The position numbers and the translations under genes were made by a program. The notes under the pieces were generated by a model. It searched no databases. It was not told the origin of the DNA and saw only the letters and a program-made list of their open reading frames with translations. DNA of 64,000 nt from an uncultured Rhodospirillales bacterium. GTDB lineage: Bacteria; Pseudomonadota; Alphaproteobacteria; Azospirillales; Azospirillaceae. Positions 17,534 through 27,226 of the stretch are shown here, piece by piece. The stretch is taken from positions 1-64,000 of the forward strand of contig CAIXKV010000178.1 in the NCBI GenBank assembly GCA_903920145.1. The letters are read 5' to 3'. Every line of letters starts with the position of its first letter. Position 1 is the first letter of the stretch.

Positions 17534-17839
17534 ATGGACTATGCCATCGATATCAAGGAACAAGAGGCTCTTGTTCGCATGTCGGGCCGTCTGACGTTTA
17601 ATGATCACGCCAAATTGCGCGCCTTGATCAAAGAAATGTCACAGAATGCGGTCAAACGTCAAATTCTTGACCTCGCCAGCCTTGAGTTTGTGGATTCGGC
17701 TGGGATCGGCATGCTTCTGATTGCCCGCGAAGAACTGTCGAATTTGGACAAACAGTTCATCCTGCGCAAAGCCGGCGGCCAAGTGAAAAGGGTGCTCACG
17801 GTCGCCCAGCTCGGCAAGCTCATCACGATCGAAGAATAG
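17534..17839 (+). CDS. STAS-domain anti-sigma factor antagonist (SpoIIAA/RsbV type)
   Basis: A 101-aa STAS protein. It contains LASLEFVDSAGIGMLLIAREEL, in which the Ser of DSAG is the residue phosphorylated in SpoIIAA/RsbV proteins. It lies 57 bases after the receptor gene and ten bases before the HATPase gene. In partner switching the unphosphorylated antagonist binds the kinase and frees its target. The two SpoIIE-type phosphatases downstream are the natural activators. Confidence 0.9.
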   Translation: MDYAIDIKEQEALVRMSGRLTFNDHAKLRALIKEMSQNAVKRQILDLASLEFVDSAGIGMLLIAREELSNLDKQFILRKAGGQVKRVLTVAQLGKLITIEE

Positions 17840-17848
17840 GCGCAAACC

Positions 17849-18583
17849 GTGGCGCCCCCTCCCGCCGTCGCCCTACACAGTCTGGGTTTCCCAGCCGAAC
17901 GGCTGGCGGACCTTGCGGCTGCCGCACATTTGCCTTTATGGCGCTCTGAAACAGACGGCATCAATGGCCGTGCGGACCCGTTGTCCTCACGAGTCCTGGT
18001 TCTTTTAGGTCATGCCTGGGAAGATCAGCTGGCCGGTACCTGGACTCACCCGTACACCGCCTGGATTGAAGTGGCTGCGCTGGCCGATCACTCGATCCTT
18101 GAGCTGATCCAGCGCGCTGTTGAAACCAGCCTGTATATCTCCTTCACCACCATCACGGCCAATCGCCGGGATCTGGCTGGAGAGTTGCTCTCGGTGATCG
18201 GTCAGCGCCGCACTTTATCTCATGACAGCCGAGATAACATGGAACTAGCGCTCCATGAGGCCCTGAGCAACGCCGTTCTCCACGGGAATCTTCAACTGGA
18301 AAGCCTGTCCGGCCTCAGTGTTGAAGCCCTTGAGCGCTTTTCCAATGATTTGACAGGTCGGATCACCGACCCGGATTTTGCCAATCGCCGCATTGACGTG
18401 ATCTGTAATTTGGATGTCGACGCTGTAATCATCGACGTCGTGGATCAAGGCAAAGGCTTCTTCCTGAAACCGAAGACCGAACCCTTGGCCAGCGGGCGTG
18501 GTTTTGATTTAATCGGCGTCAGTTGCCAGTCATTTCAATTGCTTGACGGCGGTCGACGATTGAGCATGAGGTTTCCGGTATGA
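17849..18583 (+). CDS. HATPase_c_2 serine kinase (anti-sigma-factor-like) with extra N-terminal domain
   Basis: The 244-aa protein ends in an RsbW/SpoIIAB-like ATPase domain (about residues 130-244): N-box NMELALHEALSNAVLHGN and G1 box DVVDQGKGF. The first 130 residues form a region I do not recognise, with strand/helix pattern and WTHPYTAWIEVAAL. The start is GTG at 17849, just after the STAS stop. It overlaps the next gene by four bases (ATGA). No sigma factor gene is nearby, so its regulated target is unknown. Confidence 0.8.
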   Translation: MAPPPAVALHSLGFPAERLADLAAAAHLPLWRSETDGINGRADPLSSRVLVLLGHAWEDQLAGTWTHPYTAWIEVAALADHSILELIQRAVETSLYISFTTITANRRDLAGELLSVIGQRRTLSHDSRDNMELALHEALSNAVLHGNLQLESLSGLSVEALERFSNDLTGRITDPDFANRRIDVICNLDVDAVIIDVVDQGKGFFLKPKTEPLASGRGFDLIGVSCQSFQLLDGGRRLSMRFPV

Positions 18584-19812
18584 CCCCAGAGCTGCCATCG
18601 GCGCCAGTCGGAGGGGTGGCAAGAGGACGGCCATCGGTTACCGACAGCCCGATTTTGGTGGTTGATGATATTGCGTGGAACCGGGCCTTAATCGGCACGC
18701 TGTTAGAGGAAGCCGGGTACACCCGAATCCGTTATGCGGTCGATGGCCTGGACGCCCTGAATAAGATTGGCGAGGAAACACCGGATCTGGTCATCCTCGA
18801 CATCATGATGCCTCATCTTGACGGGTTCGAGGTGTGTCGGCGGCTGCGGGCCAACCACGCCTACGCCGACTTGCCGGTACTGGTCCAAACAGCCCTTTCG
18901 GGTGTCGAGGATCGCAACCGAGCTTTTGATGCCGGCACCACCGATCTGGTGATGAAGCCGCTGGACCGCACCGAATTGCTGGCGCGAGTCAACATCCACT
19001 TGGAAAACCGGGCCTTAATTCGCGGCCTTCAAGCCTACCGAGATCGGCTTGAAGGTGAATTGGCGATGGCCCGCAGCATCTTCGACCATCTATTGCCCGC
19101 CGAATCCGCCTTGGCCGCGTTGGAAAAAAGCAGCGGCCTCCGCATCCGCTCTCACATGGCTCGGGCCTCGGAATTGGGCGGGGATGTTTGGGGCACGGTT
19201 CAGTTGGGTAAAGGCCGATTTGGGATTTATCTGCTCGATACGGCGGGCCGGGGGGTCTCGGCAGCCCTGAATGTCTGCCGGCTCCATACGTTGGTTCAGG
19301 AGTTGGTGGGGTTTGGCCACTCCCCGGCCCGGTTTCTCCAAGAGCTGAACCGTCGCGCCGACGACTTGCTGGTCGGAGGTGAATATGCGGCGATGATTTA
19401 CGGCGTGGTCTCTCCGGCAACGGATCGCTTTACCTACGCCTGCGCTGCCGCCGGACCGCCGCTGTTGCTCCTGCCTGGTGCCGATGCGACCTTTTGCGAT
19501 ACCACAGGCTTGCCGCTGGGCGTTACAGCCGACGCCAAATACGAACAGCACACCCTACCCTTCCCTCCCGGTGCGGCGGTGATGCTTCACAGCAACGCTA
19601 TTCTTGATGCTCTTGACGATCGGGCTGCGTCCGGTACCCGTCAGAGCCTTGCTGAACTGGTGGCCGGACCATGGCTGACCCATGGTCAACAGAACGCTTT
19701 CCCCGCCATTGTCGAGAAGTTGGGCGCGGTGGTTGACAACCCTCCCAAGGACGACCACACCCTGGTTTGGCTAGCCCGCCCCGGCCCGCCTGCCCCGGAT
19801 GGTACGGGGTAA
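18580..19812 (+). CDS. response regulator with SpoIIE/RsbU-type PP2C phosphatase domain (first copy)
   Basis: Residues 25-140 are a receiver (VVDDIAWNR, Asp in VILDIMMPHLDG, Lys in VMKPLDRTE). A helical linker leads to a SpoIIE-type phosphatase at about 190-405 with GGDVWG and a final PKDDHT. Where the family and the next gene have DxSGHG, this copy has DTAGRG. It should dephosphorylate the STAS antagonist when its receiver is phosphorylated, possibly by CheA. It starts inside the stop of the kinase gene. Confidence 0.88.
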   Translation: MTPELPSAPVGGVARGRPSVTDSPILVVDDIAWNRALIGTLLEEAGYTRIRYAVDGLDALNKIGEETPDLVILDIMMPHLDGFEVCRRLRANHAYADLPVLVQTALSGVEDRNRAFDAGTTDLVMKPLDRTELLARVNIHLENRALIRGLQAYRDRLEGELAMARSIFDHLLPAESALAALEKSSGLRIRSHMARASELGGDVWGTVQLGKGRFGIYLLDTAGRGVSAALNVCRLHTLVQELVGFGHSPARFLQELNRRADDLLVGGEYAAMIYGVVSPATDRFTYACAAAGPPLLLLPGADATFCDTTGLPLGVTADAKYEQHTLPFPPGAAVMLHSNAILDALDDRAASGTRQSLAELVAGPWLTHGQQNAFPAIVEKLGAVVDNPPKDDHTLVWLARPGPPAPDGTG

Positions 19813-19865
19813 AGCTCCTCCTGCACTGAAGGCCAGGGGATTCCAGAGACGAGGCAACGGGTGTG

Positions 19866-21053
19866 ATGGGCAGTGACCGGTTGGATGCCAAAGATCAATT
19901 CGCCGACCTACGGGACGCGCGGGTCATGGTGGTGGATGACAACCGTGTCAACCGCCATCTGTTGGTTGCGCTTTTGGAGCGAGGCGGCATCACTCGAGTC
20001 GATCTCGCCGAAGACGGCGAGCAAGCCTTGGCCAAAGTCGGTGTGTTCAAGCCGGATTTGATTCTCCTAGACCTGATGATGCCCCACCTGGACGGCTTTG
20101 AGGTTTGCCGTCGGCTGCGCGCGGATCCCGCTTATGTCGACCTGCCAGTTCTGGTCCAAAGCAGCCTCAACCGATCAGAAGACCGCGCCCGCGCCTTTGC
20201 CGCCGGAGCCACCGACTATGTCAGCAAGCCGATCAACGCCATAGAACTGCTATCGCGAGTCCGCATCCATTTGCAAAACCGCATGCTGTTGAACAGCCTG
20301 CAACTTTACCGCCAACGCACCGCCGCCGAATTAACTTTGGCCTGCAAGATGCAGGAGCGGTTGATGCCCCAGCGGCCTCATCTGGACCGAATTCGCCAAC
20401 GGCTCGGTCTCAGTCTTGCTGCCCATTTTGCGCCATCGTCGGAACTGGGGGGCGACTTCTGGGGTCTGTGCTGTGACAGCCGTGACCAACTGGTGCTGTG
20501 GCTGGTGGACTTTTCCGGACACGGCATCGGTGCAGCCCTCAATACCTTTCGGCTTCACGCCATCCTGAACCAGTTTGATTTTTCCGCCTTTGATCCAGCT
20601 ACGTTTCTGGGCATCGTCAACCGGCGCCTTTGCCCACTGCTTCCCAGCGGCCAATACGCGACGATGCTGGCTGGCGTTATTGACCGAGACCATGATCAAT
20701 TTTTATATGCCTCGGCAGGCGCCACCAGACCCATGACATGGGCGGTGGATGCCACCGAGCCAACCTTTGGAGACAACACCGGCTTGCCGCTCGGCCTGAC
20801 AGCGTCTGCTGATTACGAAAATCGCACCTTGCCTCTGCCAGCGGGCGGAAAGTTGTTTCTTTACAGCGATGCTGCGGTTGAACTGCCGGTCGGAAATGGC
20901 ATTCTTGACGAAATTGGCCTGGAAGCCCTGGTGATTCAGCATATGGCCGAACCCGATGGTCAAACGCTGTTGCTGCGTCTGTTGACGGCCCTGACGGCTC
21001 TAGGGAATTTTGACGACGATCTCACCGCCTTGGTGGTGACCCGCGAACGCTGA
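19866..21053 (+). CDS. response regulator with SpoIIE/RsbU-type PP2C phosphatase domain (second copy)
   Basis: A paralogue of the preceding gene. The receiver is at about 18-135 (VVDDNRVNRHLL, LILLDLMMPHLDG, VSKPINAIEL). The phosphatase domain carries GGDFWG, VDFSGHGIGAALN and the closing NFDDDLTAL, so all metal-binding acidic residues are in place. GTG at 19863 and ATG at 19866 are both possible; I use ATG. Two phosphatases with separate receivers suggest two inputs to one partner-switching module. Confidence 0.88.
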   Translation: MGSDRLDAKDQFADLRDARVMVVDDNRVNRHLLVALLERGGITRVDLAEDGEQALAKVGVFKPDLILLDLMMPHLDGFEVCRRLRADPAYVDLPVLVQSSLNRSEDRARAFAAGATDYVSKPINAIELLSRVRIHLQNRMLLNSLQLYRQRTAAELTLACKMQERLMPQRPHLDRIRQRLGLSLAAHFAPSSELGGDFWGLCCDSRDQLVLWLVDFSGHGIGAALNTFRLHAILNQFDFSAFDPATFLGIVNRRLCPLLPSGQYATMLAGVIDRDHDQFLYASAGATRPMTWAVDATEPTFGDNTGLPLGLTASADYENRTLPLPAGGKLFLYSDAAVELPVGNGILDEIGLEALVIQHMAEPDGQTLLLRLLTALTALGNFDDDLTALVVTRER

Positions 21054-21226
21054 ACAGATTTTGCCCTCACCGGCAAGGTGGCACGGCCCTCTTGACCTCG
21101 GGACGTTATCGGGATCCCAAAACATCAAAGATTCATAGGACCGACTGGTCCTTTGCGAGTGGGGGCAGCGCCCACGAAAGCGGCCTATCCAAGCCGCTCG
21201 TTGGAACGCCCTGCCGGAGAGACTGA

Positions 21227-22702
21227 ATGACATCCCTTCCATTGTCCCAAATGTCGACGGTGACAGCAGCGCTGGTGCTGGCTACCGGCCTTGGCGCATG
21301 CAGCGTTGGCGAAGACTATCAACGACCCGAAACAGCAGCACCCGCGACCTGGGCCACGGCACCCGACCAAGCAGCGGCTTGGCCGACCTCCGATTGGTGG
21401 CGGCAATTCGGCTCGGCCACTCTGACCGCTTTGATAGAGCAAGCCAAACGCAACAATTTCGATCTGGCCGCCGCCATCGCACGGGTTCGCCAAGCCGACG
21501 CCCAAGCCCGAATCGCTGGGGCTCCCCTGGTCCCCAGCCTAGACGTCGGAGCCGGCACATCGCAACAACATGGAACAGGCACCTCCTCGTCGGGGTCAGG
21601 GAAGTCCGCTTCAACCACCACCGCCTACAGCACTGAACTGACGGCCAGTTACGAATTGGATTTTTGGGGGAAAAACGCAGCGGCGCTGGCCTCTGCCGAA
21701 GCCACAGCCCAAGCCAGCCGATTCGACCGCGAAACCGTGGCGCTGACAATCCAAGCCAGCGTTGCCAATGCCGTTTTTGACCTGTTGGGCACCCAGGACC
21801 GACTTCGGGTGGCTCGGAGCAATGTCAAGAACGCAGAGGACGTGCTGGCCGCCATTCAGGATCGCCTGCATTTCGGCACTGCGACCAGTCTGGACTTGGC
21901 GCAACAAGAAAGCGTGACCGCCGGCCTGCGGGCGACCGTACCGCCCTTAGAGCAACAAATTCGCCAGGATATCAATACACTCGCCTTGCTGGTTGGGCAG
22001 CTTCCCGAAAAGCTAACCATTCAAGGCGAGGGGCTGGCCTCAATCACGGTTCCTCGGGTCGCTCCTGGCCTGCCTTCGGACCTGCTGGCCCGACGCCCCG
22101 ACGTCCAAAACGCCGAAGCACAATTGATTGCCGCCAACGCCGACATGACCACGGCCAAAGCGGCCCTGTTTCCCGACGTTAAACTCACTGCTGAAGTGGG
22201 ATTTGAAAGTTTGGCTCTGACCGCCCTGTTGCACGGAAGTAATCTTTTATACTCCATGGCTGCCAGCGCAACTCAACCAATTTTCCACGGCGATGCCCTG
22301 CGCGGAGGAATCGAACTCAAGCAGGGACGCTACGATGAATTGGTGCAAAATTATCGCAAAGCCGTTCTTTCAGCCTTCACCGATACCGAAAATGCCCTGA
22401 TCACAACTCGGAAAACGGCAGAGGAAGAAGAGGCCCAGAAACAGGTGGTGGCCACCGCCCAAAAAGCGTTTGAAATCTCCAAGGCCCAATTCAACGCCGG
22501 TTTGGTGGATATCACAACCCTACTGAACACACAAAAGACGCTCTTTTCAGCGGAAGATGCCTTGGTCCAGGCCAAACTTGGCCATATCCAAGCCGTGGTC
22601 GGTTTGTTCAAATCCCTAGGTGGCGGTTGGTCGGTCCCGCCGGAGAACAGGCCGCACCCTACTCTCCGGCGCACCGCCGATGCTACGCCGCACGAACCTT
22701 AA
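21227..22702 (+). CDS. NodT-family outer-membrane efflux lipoprotein
   Basis: This TolC-like outer-membrane factor (491 aa) has a lipoprotein signal with lipobox LGAC near residue 25, then the typical start [11 protein letters not shown]. Two repeated alpha-helical halves follow, with [18 protein letters not shown] and [15 protein letters not shown] as family motifs. No RND pump or membrane-fusion protein gene is adjacent, so it is an orphan outer-membrane channel. Its end overlaps the end of the opposite-strand receptor gene by 20 bases. Confidence 0.9.
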   Translation: MTSLPLSQMSTVTAALVLATGLGACSVGEDYQRPETAAPATWATAPDQAAAWPTSDWWRQFGSATLTALIEQAKRNNFDLAAAIARVRQADAQARIAGAPLVPSLDVGAGTSQQHGTGTSSSGSGKSASTTTAYSTELTASYELDFWGKNAAALASAEATAQASRFDRETVALTIQASVANAVFDLLGTQDRLRVARSNVKNAEDVLAAIQDRLHFGTATSLDLAQQESVTAGLRATVPPLEQQIRQDINTLALLVGQLPEKLTIQGEGLASITVPRVAPGLPSDLLARRPDVQNAEAQLIAANADMTTAKAALFPDVKLTAEVGFESLALTALLHGSNLLYSMAASATQPIFHGDALRGGIELKQGRYDELVQNYRKAVLSAFTDTENALITTRKTAEEEEAQKQVVATAQKAFEISKAQFNAGLVDITTLLNTQKTLFSAEDALVQAKLGHIQAVVGLFKSLGGGWSVPPENRPHPTLRRTADATPHEP

Positions 22703-24695
22703 CAACGAAGCCCTCGACGGCATGACCGAGGCTCTCGGATTGTTGCAAAAGCCCCTCTGACGCCGCCAATACTTTGGAAGCCAAAGCTCCGGTTTGGCCG
22801 GCGGCCTGTGTCACACCGGAAATATTGCTCGTGACTTGTTGGGTTCCGTGCGCAGCCTGCTGAACATTGCGAGCAATTTCTCGGGTTGCGGCGGCTTGCT
22901 CTTCCACCGCCGCTGCAATACCGGCAACGATTTCGTTGATCCGCAGAATCGTGCCACCAATCCCTTTGATGGCGTCAGCAGCGCCGCCAGCAGCCCCCTG
23001 CATTTGGGCAATCTGAGACGAGATTTCCTCCGTGGCCTTGGCGGTCTGATTGGCTAGGCTCTTGACCTCCGAGGCCACCACGGCAAAGCCTTTACCGGCC
23101 TCGCCGGCCCGTGCGGCTTCGATGGTCGCATTCAGCGCCAACAGATTGGTCTGGCTGGCAATGTTATTGATGAGCTGCACCACTTCACCGATTTTTTGGG
23201 CCGCATCAACCAATCCCGCAACGGCGCCATTGGTCCGCTGGGCCTCTTCCACCGCGCCGCTGGCGATTTTTGAGGACTGAGCAACCTGATGACCAATCTC
23301 CCCAATAGAGCTGAACAACTGCTCGGCTGCGGAGGCCACCACCTGCACATTACTCGAAGCCTGTTCGGCTGCGGCAGCCGCTGCCAAGGATTGACGATTA
23401 GTTTGCTCTGAAATGTCTGACAAGCTCCGGGCATCACCCCGCATATGGCTTGAAGCTGATGAAACACCTCTAACAACAGTACGAACACTGCTTTCAAAGC
23501 CATCGGCCAGTCGCGTCATAACCTCCCGTTTTTCTTGCTCAGACCGCCGATCGTGAGCCTCACGTTCCTGCTTCAAGCGCTCCATCTCCAAAGCATTATC
23601 TTTGAATACTTGAACCGCTTGAGCCATCGCCCCCACTTCGTCGCGATGATCCTGGGCAGGAATGTCAACCGCAAGGTCGCCGTGAGACAGCTTTTCCATG
23701 GCCAGGGTCATGGCCCGAATTGGGCGAGCAATAGCCCGAGCCACCAGCAAAGCCGAGAACAACCCCAGCAAGGTTGCGATCACCACAACCGCAAGAGAGT
23801 GAGAGACTGCATTATCGATAATCGCGATAGTCGCCGGCTCCAACTTTTGTTGTTTCTTTTCTAATCTTTCTCGTAAACTATTAGAGTTTTTAGTCACAGA
23901 TGGACCAATTTTCTTTAATTGATCCTCTATAATGGCGTCTCTTACGGTCATTTTAGCCGTCAAATTGGCCAAAATGTCGCCATATTGCTTCAAATTTACC
24001 AATAATGACTGCGCCTGAAGCTTTCGTTGATCATGAGTTATGGCAACCACCATGCTCTCAGCCGTTGCCGTGGCCGATTTTATGGCGTTTGTTGCTTGGT
24101 TGGCGTCATCGATTTTGTGCCGAAGAAGATACTTCATCAATTCAACACGGCCCAACGCCATATCACGCAACGATAATCCAGCCAACCACGCGGCGTCTCC
24201 ATCGCCGTCATTGTGGGCGCTTTCCATGAGCGCCCCCAGCGCCTTTTCCATGGGCGGCCCCAGATCCGCCAAGTTCTTGGTCAGTTTGGTGGTTTCAGCC
24301 TGTAGATCAATAACTTTTACAAAATAATCTCGATAGCTTTGAATATCCCGTATAATGCTATCAATGTCCGCCTCGTCCTGCGAGGATGAAAAAAGCGACC
24401 GCGTGGTTGCAGCGCCCGCTAAAATCGCATCCAAGTGAGAGAGAGTCTGATCGGAACTGCCTTCACCATTTTTAAGAATAAAATCTTTAGCGTAAATCCT
24501 GGCCTCACTTAAAGTCAATTGCACAGTAAAGAGTTGATTATTTTGCGCCATTAATTGGCGATAATCATATAATCCCTCTTTTGTCGCCATAAGCCCTAAC
24601 AAAGCGATAACACCGATCGCGATCGATAATAAAATTAACAAGCTATTACTGGCTGTAATTTTAGTCCCGATCTTGACATCATTGATAAAAGTCAT
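22683..24695 (-). CDS. methyl-accepting chemotaxis protein (membrane receptor)
   Basis: A 670-aa receptor. One membrane helix lies near the N-terminus ([19 protein letters not shown]) and a second near residue 305 ([20 protein letters not shown]). Between them is a long helical periplasmic domain. HAMP ([21 protein letters not shown]), a coiled coil, and the signalling tip with [19 protein letters not shown] follow. The ATG at 24695 is used because GGGGGCGG precedes it; an upstream in-frame start adds 13 unlikely residues. The ligand is unknown. It is transcribed toward nodT and overlaps it tail to tail. Confidence 0.92.
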   Translation of the reverse strand: MTFINDVKIGTKITASNSLLILLSIAIGVIALLGLMATKEGLYDYRQLMAQNNQLFTVQLTLSEARIYAKDFILKNGEGSSDQTLSHLDAILAGAATTRSLFSSSQDEADIDSIIRDIQSYRDYFVKVIDLQAETTKLTKNLADLGPPMEKALGALMESAHNDGDGDAAWLAGLSLRDMALGRVELMKYLLRHKIDDANQATNAIKSATATAESMVVAITHDQRKLQAQSLLVNLKQYGDILANLTAKMTVRDAIIEDQLKKIGPSVTKNSNSLRERLEKKQQKLEPATIAIIDNAVSHSLAVVVIATLLGLFSALLVARAIARPIRAMTLAMEKLSHGDLAVDIPAQDHRDEVGAMAQAVQVFKDNALEMERLKQEREAHDRRSEQEKREVMTRLADGFESSVRTVVRGVSSASSHMRGDARSLSDISEQTNRQSLAAAAAAEQASSNVQVVASAAEQLFSSIGEIGHQVAQSSKIASGAVEEAQRTNGAVAGLVDAAQKIGEVVQLINNIASQTNLLALNATIEAARAGEAGKGFAVVASEVKSLANQTAKATEEISSQIAQMQGAAGGAADAIKGIGGTILRINEIVAGIAAAVEEQAAATREIARNVQQAAHGTQQVTSNISGVTQAAGQTGALASKVLAASEGLLQQSESLGHAVEGFVVKVRAA

Positions 24696-25190
24696 AACCG
24701 CCCCCGCTTCATTCGCGATATTACAGCACCACACCTTGACCCGGCTTCACCCATAGCCGTTCAAAGACCAAACGAACTCACCCACGCCCTACGGTCTCGC
24801 GCACAGGGGCGCGACAAACCGCTTTTGCGATCAGACACCAACGATTCCGCCAACTTAACGGACTCGCCGATAGGACTCGGGTATGTCTTCAGAGGGCTAT
24901 GCTGGGAAGAATCAGCTCATCTTTCCACTAAAACGGCAACGGCTTCCCATCTGGATGCGTCTGCAACGATGCATAACTTTATCATCACATGACGAAAAAT
25001 CAAGACTGATTTTATGCATTTCTGCCCTCAAGGGTAACTTAGTTTGAAATCAAATCTATAATAATTCCTAGATATAAAAGATAACTTTCCCTTCTTTTGA
25101 GAGGCTGGGTGAAAAAACAATTAACGATCCTTAACATTAGAAATAAAACTTTCAACTCTTTTACGGCCAATTTTGAGGCCAATTATTAAT
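24696..25190. other. intergenic stretch without recognisable genes
   Basis: About 500 bases between the receptor gene and the repeat pair. It becomes noticeably AT-rich after about 24960. I see no open frame with protein character, no strong hairpin and no clear promoter. It presumably holds the promoter of the receptor gene, transcribed leftward. Confidence 0.5.
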
Positions 25191-25217
25191 GTCGTCGAGC
25201 CTTAACGTTAACCTATC

Positions 25218-25340
25218 GAAGGCCCCTCAAACGCCGGGCGGGAGACATGACCGTACCTTGGGCTTCGCGCACATGAGCGCACGGGACCGCAGTCACAGTT
25301 CGAAGACCGGCCTTGTGTCATTGTCATGGCTCGTAGACAT
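25218..25340 (-). repeat. dispersed hairpin element, copy C1 (degenerate, reverse)
   Basis: Starting at the CCCCTCAAACGCCGGGCGGG part, this stretch follows copy A base for base with many changes: ACGCCGGGCGGG, then CTTGGGCTTCGCGCACATG, GACCGGC.., TGTGTCATTGTCATGGCTCG. It has lost the CCTTGATG hairpin and much of the stem pairing. It faces copy C2 at once, forming an inverted pair. Confidence 0.65.
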
Positions 25341-25344
25341 AATA

Positions 25345-25489
25345 CCAACGGCCCTAGACAATGATCGGTGCCATTGGTCTCGGCGGCGACCGCCGCTGCG
25401 CGCCCATGCGCGCGAAGCCAAGGGCGCGGATGCGCCCGCCCGGCGTCTGAGGGCAGCCTTGATGAGTCATCATCAAGGCCCGATGGTAT
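25345..25489 (+). repeat. dispersed hairpin element, copy C2 (forward)
   Basis: The right two thirds match the family closely: CGCGCGAAGCCAAGGGCGC, GATGCGCCCGCCCGGCGTC, then the hairpin CCTTGATG-AGTCAT-CATCAAGG and the end GCCCGATGGTAT. The left end is degenerate. The CGCGCGC/GCGCGCG-type stem seen in copy A is kept here as GCGCGCCCATGCGCGC. Confidence 0.8.
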
Positions 25490-25690
25490 CAGTCCCCTTT
25501 CCTGTCGCTCAAAAGCAATGTTTATCCCAATATAAAACTCGATAATCTTAATCTGCACAAAATCCACACAAAATACCTTGTTTTTTGCTCATCTTGCTTG
25601 AGCCCCCTGCACGCAAAGCCGTTATCATCGGGCATGAAGCAACACAACGACAATCTGTTGTGATCAATCACCAATCCGGAGACAAAAGCG

Positions 25691-27226
25691 ATGAAGACGG
25701 CATTCGTTACAGTATTGAATAAATTAAACTTCATCTGTCGGATTCCCTCTCGATTCCATTATCTCTGTATTTTTATATGTATTATCGTAGCAGATTTTTT
25801 GTTTTGGGATCAAACCGTTGGAATATCCTTGGCTATCTTCCTGGAAGGATTAGCGATTGTGGCGTGGATCGGCAATCCGGTTCGATGCCGACCTGACAAC
25901 GGCATTCTGGCCGTTACTGTTCTGGCGCTTGGACTTCTCCCCTTGATTGAAACTGTGAACATGCTCTCCATTCTGTTCGGCTGTTTTGGAACAGCCCTGT
26001 TCGCGCAAAGTCTTGTTTTACGTCAGGCTCCTCCTTGGATAACCCGGCTGCGGCAAGCGGCCGCCCTCCTCGTCAGCGGCCCTGCCCGGTTGAGGAGAGA
26101 CTGTGCCCACCTGTATCGATCCGTCGGACGACAGAACTGGGACGTGCCCGTGCGCAGGTTTCTGATCAATTGGTGCATGCCCATCTGTGGCCTTGCCGTA
26201 TTCCTGGCCCTTTTCTCCTCGGCGAACCCATTGATTGAAAATGGACTGAACCATATTGATTTCAGTCTCGGCGGCGTTCTGGCTCTGGCCTCTCCCTCAC
26301 GCATTTTGTTTTGGGGCTGCGTTCTAGCCGCCGTCCGTCCCCTGATCCCGACGCTTCCTCCCCGCCGCCGCCCAATCCGACCCGTCCTAAAACCCACCAC
26401 AATCCATCCACGTGGCTCTTTCGGAGACGCTGCGCTGCTACGGTCACTCATTCTCTTCAATGCGGTGTTCGCGTTACAAACCGGGCTCGACCTGACCTAT
26501 CTGTGGGGTGAAGTTACCTTACCCGATGGCATGACCTACGCCGCTTACGCCCACCGAGGCGCCTACCCACTGGTCATCACGGCCCTGCTTGCGGCGGCTT
26601 TCGTCTTAGCGACCTTGCGCCCTAACGGGCCGGCAGAGCGTTCCCGCCTTATTCGGCTGCTCGTGCTGGCTTGGATCGGGCAAAATATTCTATTGGTGAT
26701 CTCATCAATTCGACGAGTTGATCTTTATATTGTAAGCTACTCACTCAGTGAGTTACGGTTTTATGCTTTGATCTGGATGATGCTGGTGGCCATCGGCCTC
26801 GCTCTGATTATCATCAAAATCGTACTGAATAAGCCTACCCACTGGCTCATTACAGCCAATGTTGGCAGCATTATTCTCACTTTTTATATTTTATGCTTTG
26901 TCGATTCTCAAAAAGTGATTGCAACTTATAATGTCGCCCATTGCTCCGAAATCGGCAAAAACACCCCCCATCTCGATGAGGAGTACCTCGTCTCTCTCGG
27001 TCCTAGCGCTATTCCAGCTATCGACAACGCCCTCAATTATTTTCCGCCGGACACAGTACAGGATCTCGTGGTTGACCGAGCCCGGTTGGTAACAAAACTC
27101 CACTGGAACTCTGATAACTGGCGGGCCTGGACCTTTCGGGCATGGCGTCTGAAGCGTTACATTAAGCTCCACCAAACGACCAATGGCAGAGTTCCTGGTG
27201 ATGGTTTATCGCATTCTCGTGGTTGA
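25691..27226 (+). CDS. DUF4173/DUF4153-family multi-pass membrane protein
   Basis: A 511-aa integral membrane protein with about ten hydrophobic segments. The family-typical string LTYLWGEVTLPDGMTYAAYAH (given here as LTYLWGEVTLPDG and MTYAAYAHRGAYPL) is near residue 275. The C-terminal 100 residues are soluble (SEIGKNTPHLDEEYL...). Function of the family is not established. It overlaps the reading frame of the next gene: the response-regulator start at 27201 lies 26 bases inside it. This points to one operon with the CreB/CreC-like pair, an association that recurs in proteobacteria to my knowledge. Confidence 0.8.
   Translation: MKTAFVTVLNKLNFICRIPSRFHYLCIFICIIVADFLFWDQTVGISLAIFLEGLAIVAWIGNPVRCRPDNGILAVTVLALGLLPLIETVNMLSILFGCFGTALFAQSLVLRQAPPWITRLRQAAALLVSGPARLRRDCAHLYRSVGRQNWDVPVRRFLINWCMPICGLAVFLALFSSANPLIENGLNHIDFSLGGVLALASPSRILFWGCVLAAVRPLIPTLPPRRRPIRPVLKPTTIHPRGSFGDAALLRSLILFNAVFALQTGLDLTYLWGEVTLPDGMTYAAYAHRGAYPLVITALLAAAFVLATLRPNGPAERSRLIRLLVLAWIGQNILLVISSIRRVDLYIVSYSLSELRFYALIWMMLVAIGLALIIIKIVLNKPTHWLITANVGSIILTFYILCFVDSQKVIATYNVAHCSEIGKNTPHLDEEYLVSLGPSAIPAIDNALNYFPPDTVQDLVVDRARLVTKLHWNSDNWRAWTFRAWRLKRYIKLHQTTNGRVPGDGLSHSRG

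Noticed and set aside
21070-21095. Sigma-54 promoter before nodT (TGGCACGGCCCTCTTGACC)
   Set aside because: The -24 half fits but there is no GC ten bases after GG, so the -12 element is missing.
25189-25545. 118-residue open frame across the repeat pair
   Set aside because: It is translated repeat with Arg/Ala/Pro-rich low complexity and no ribosome site.
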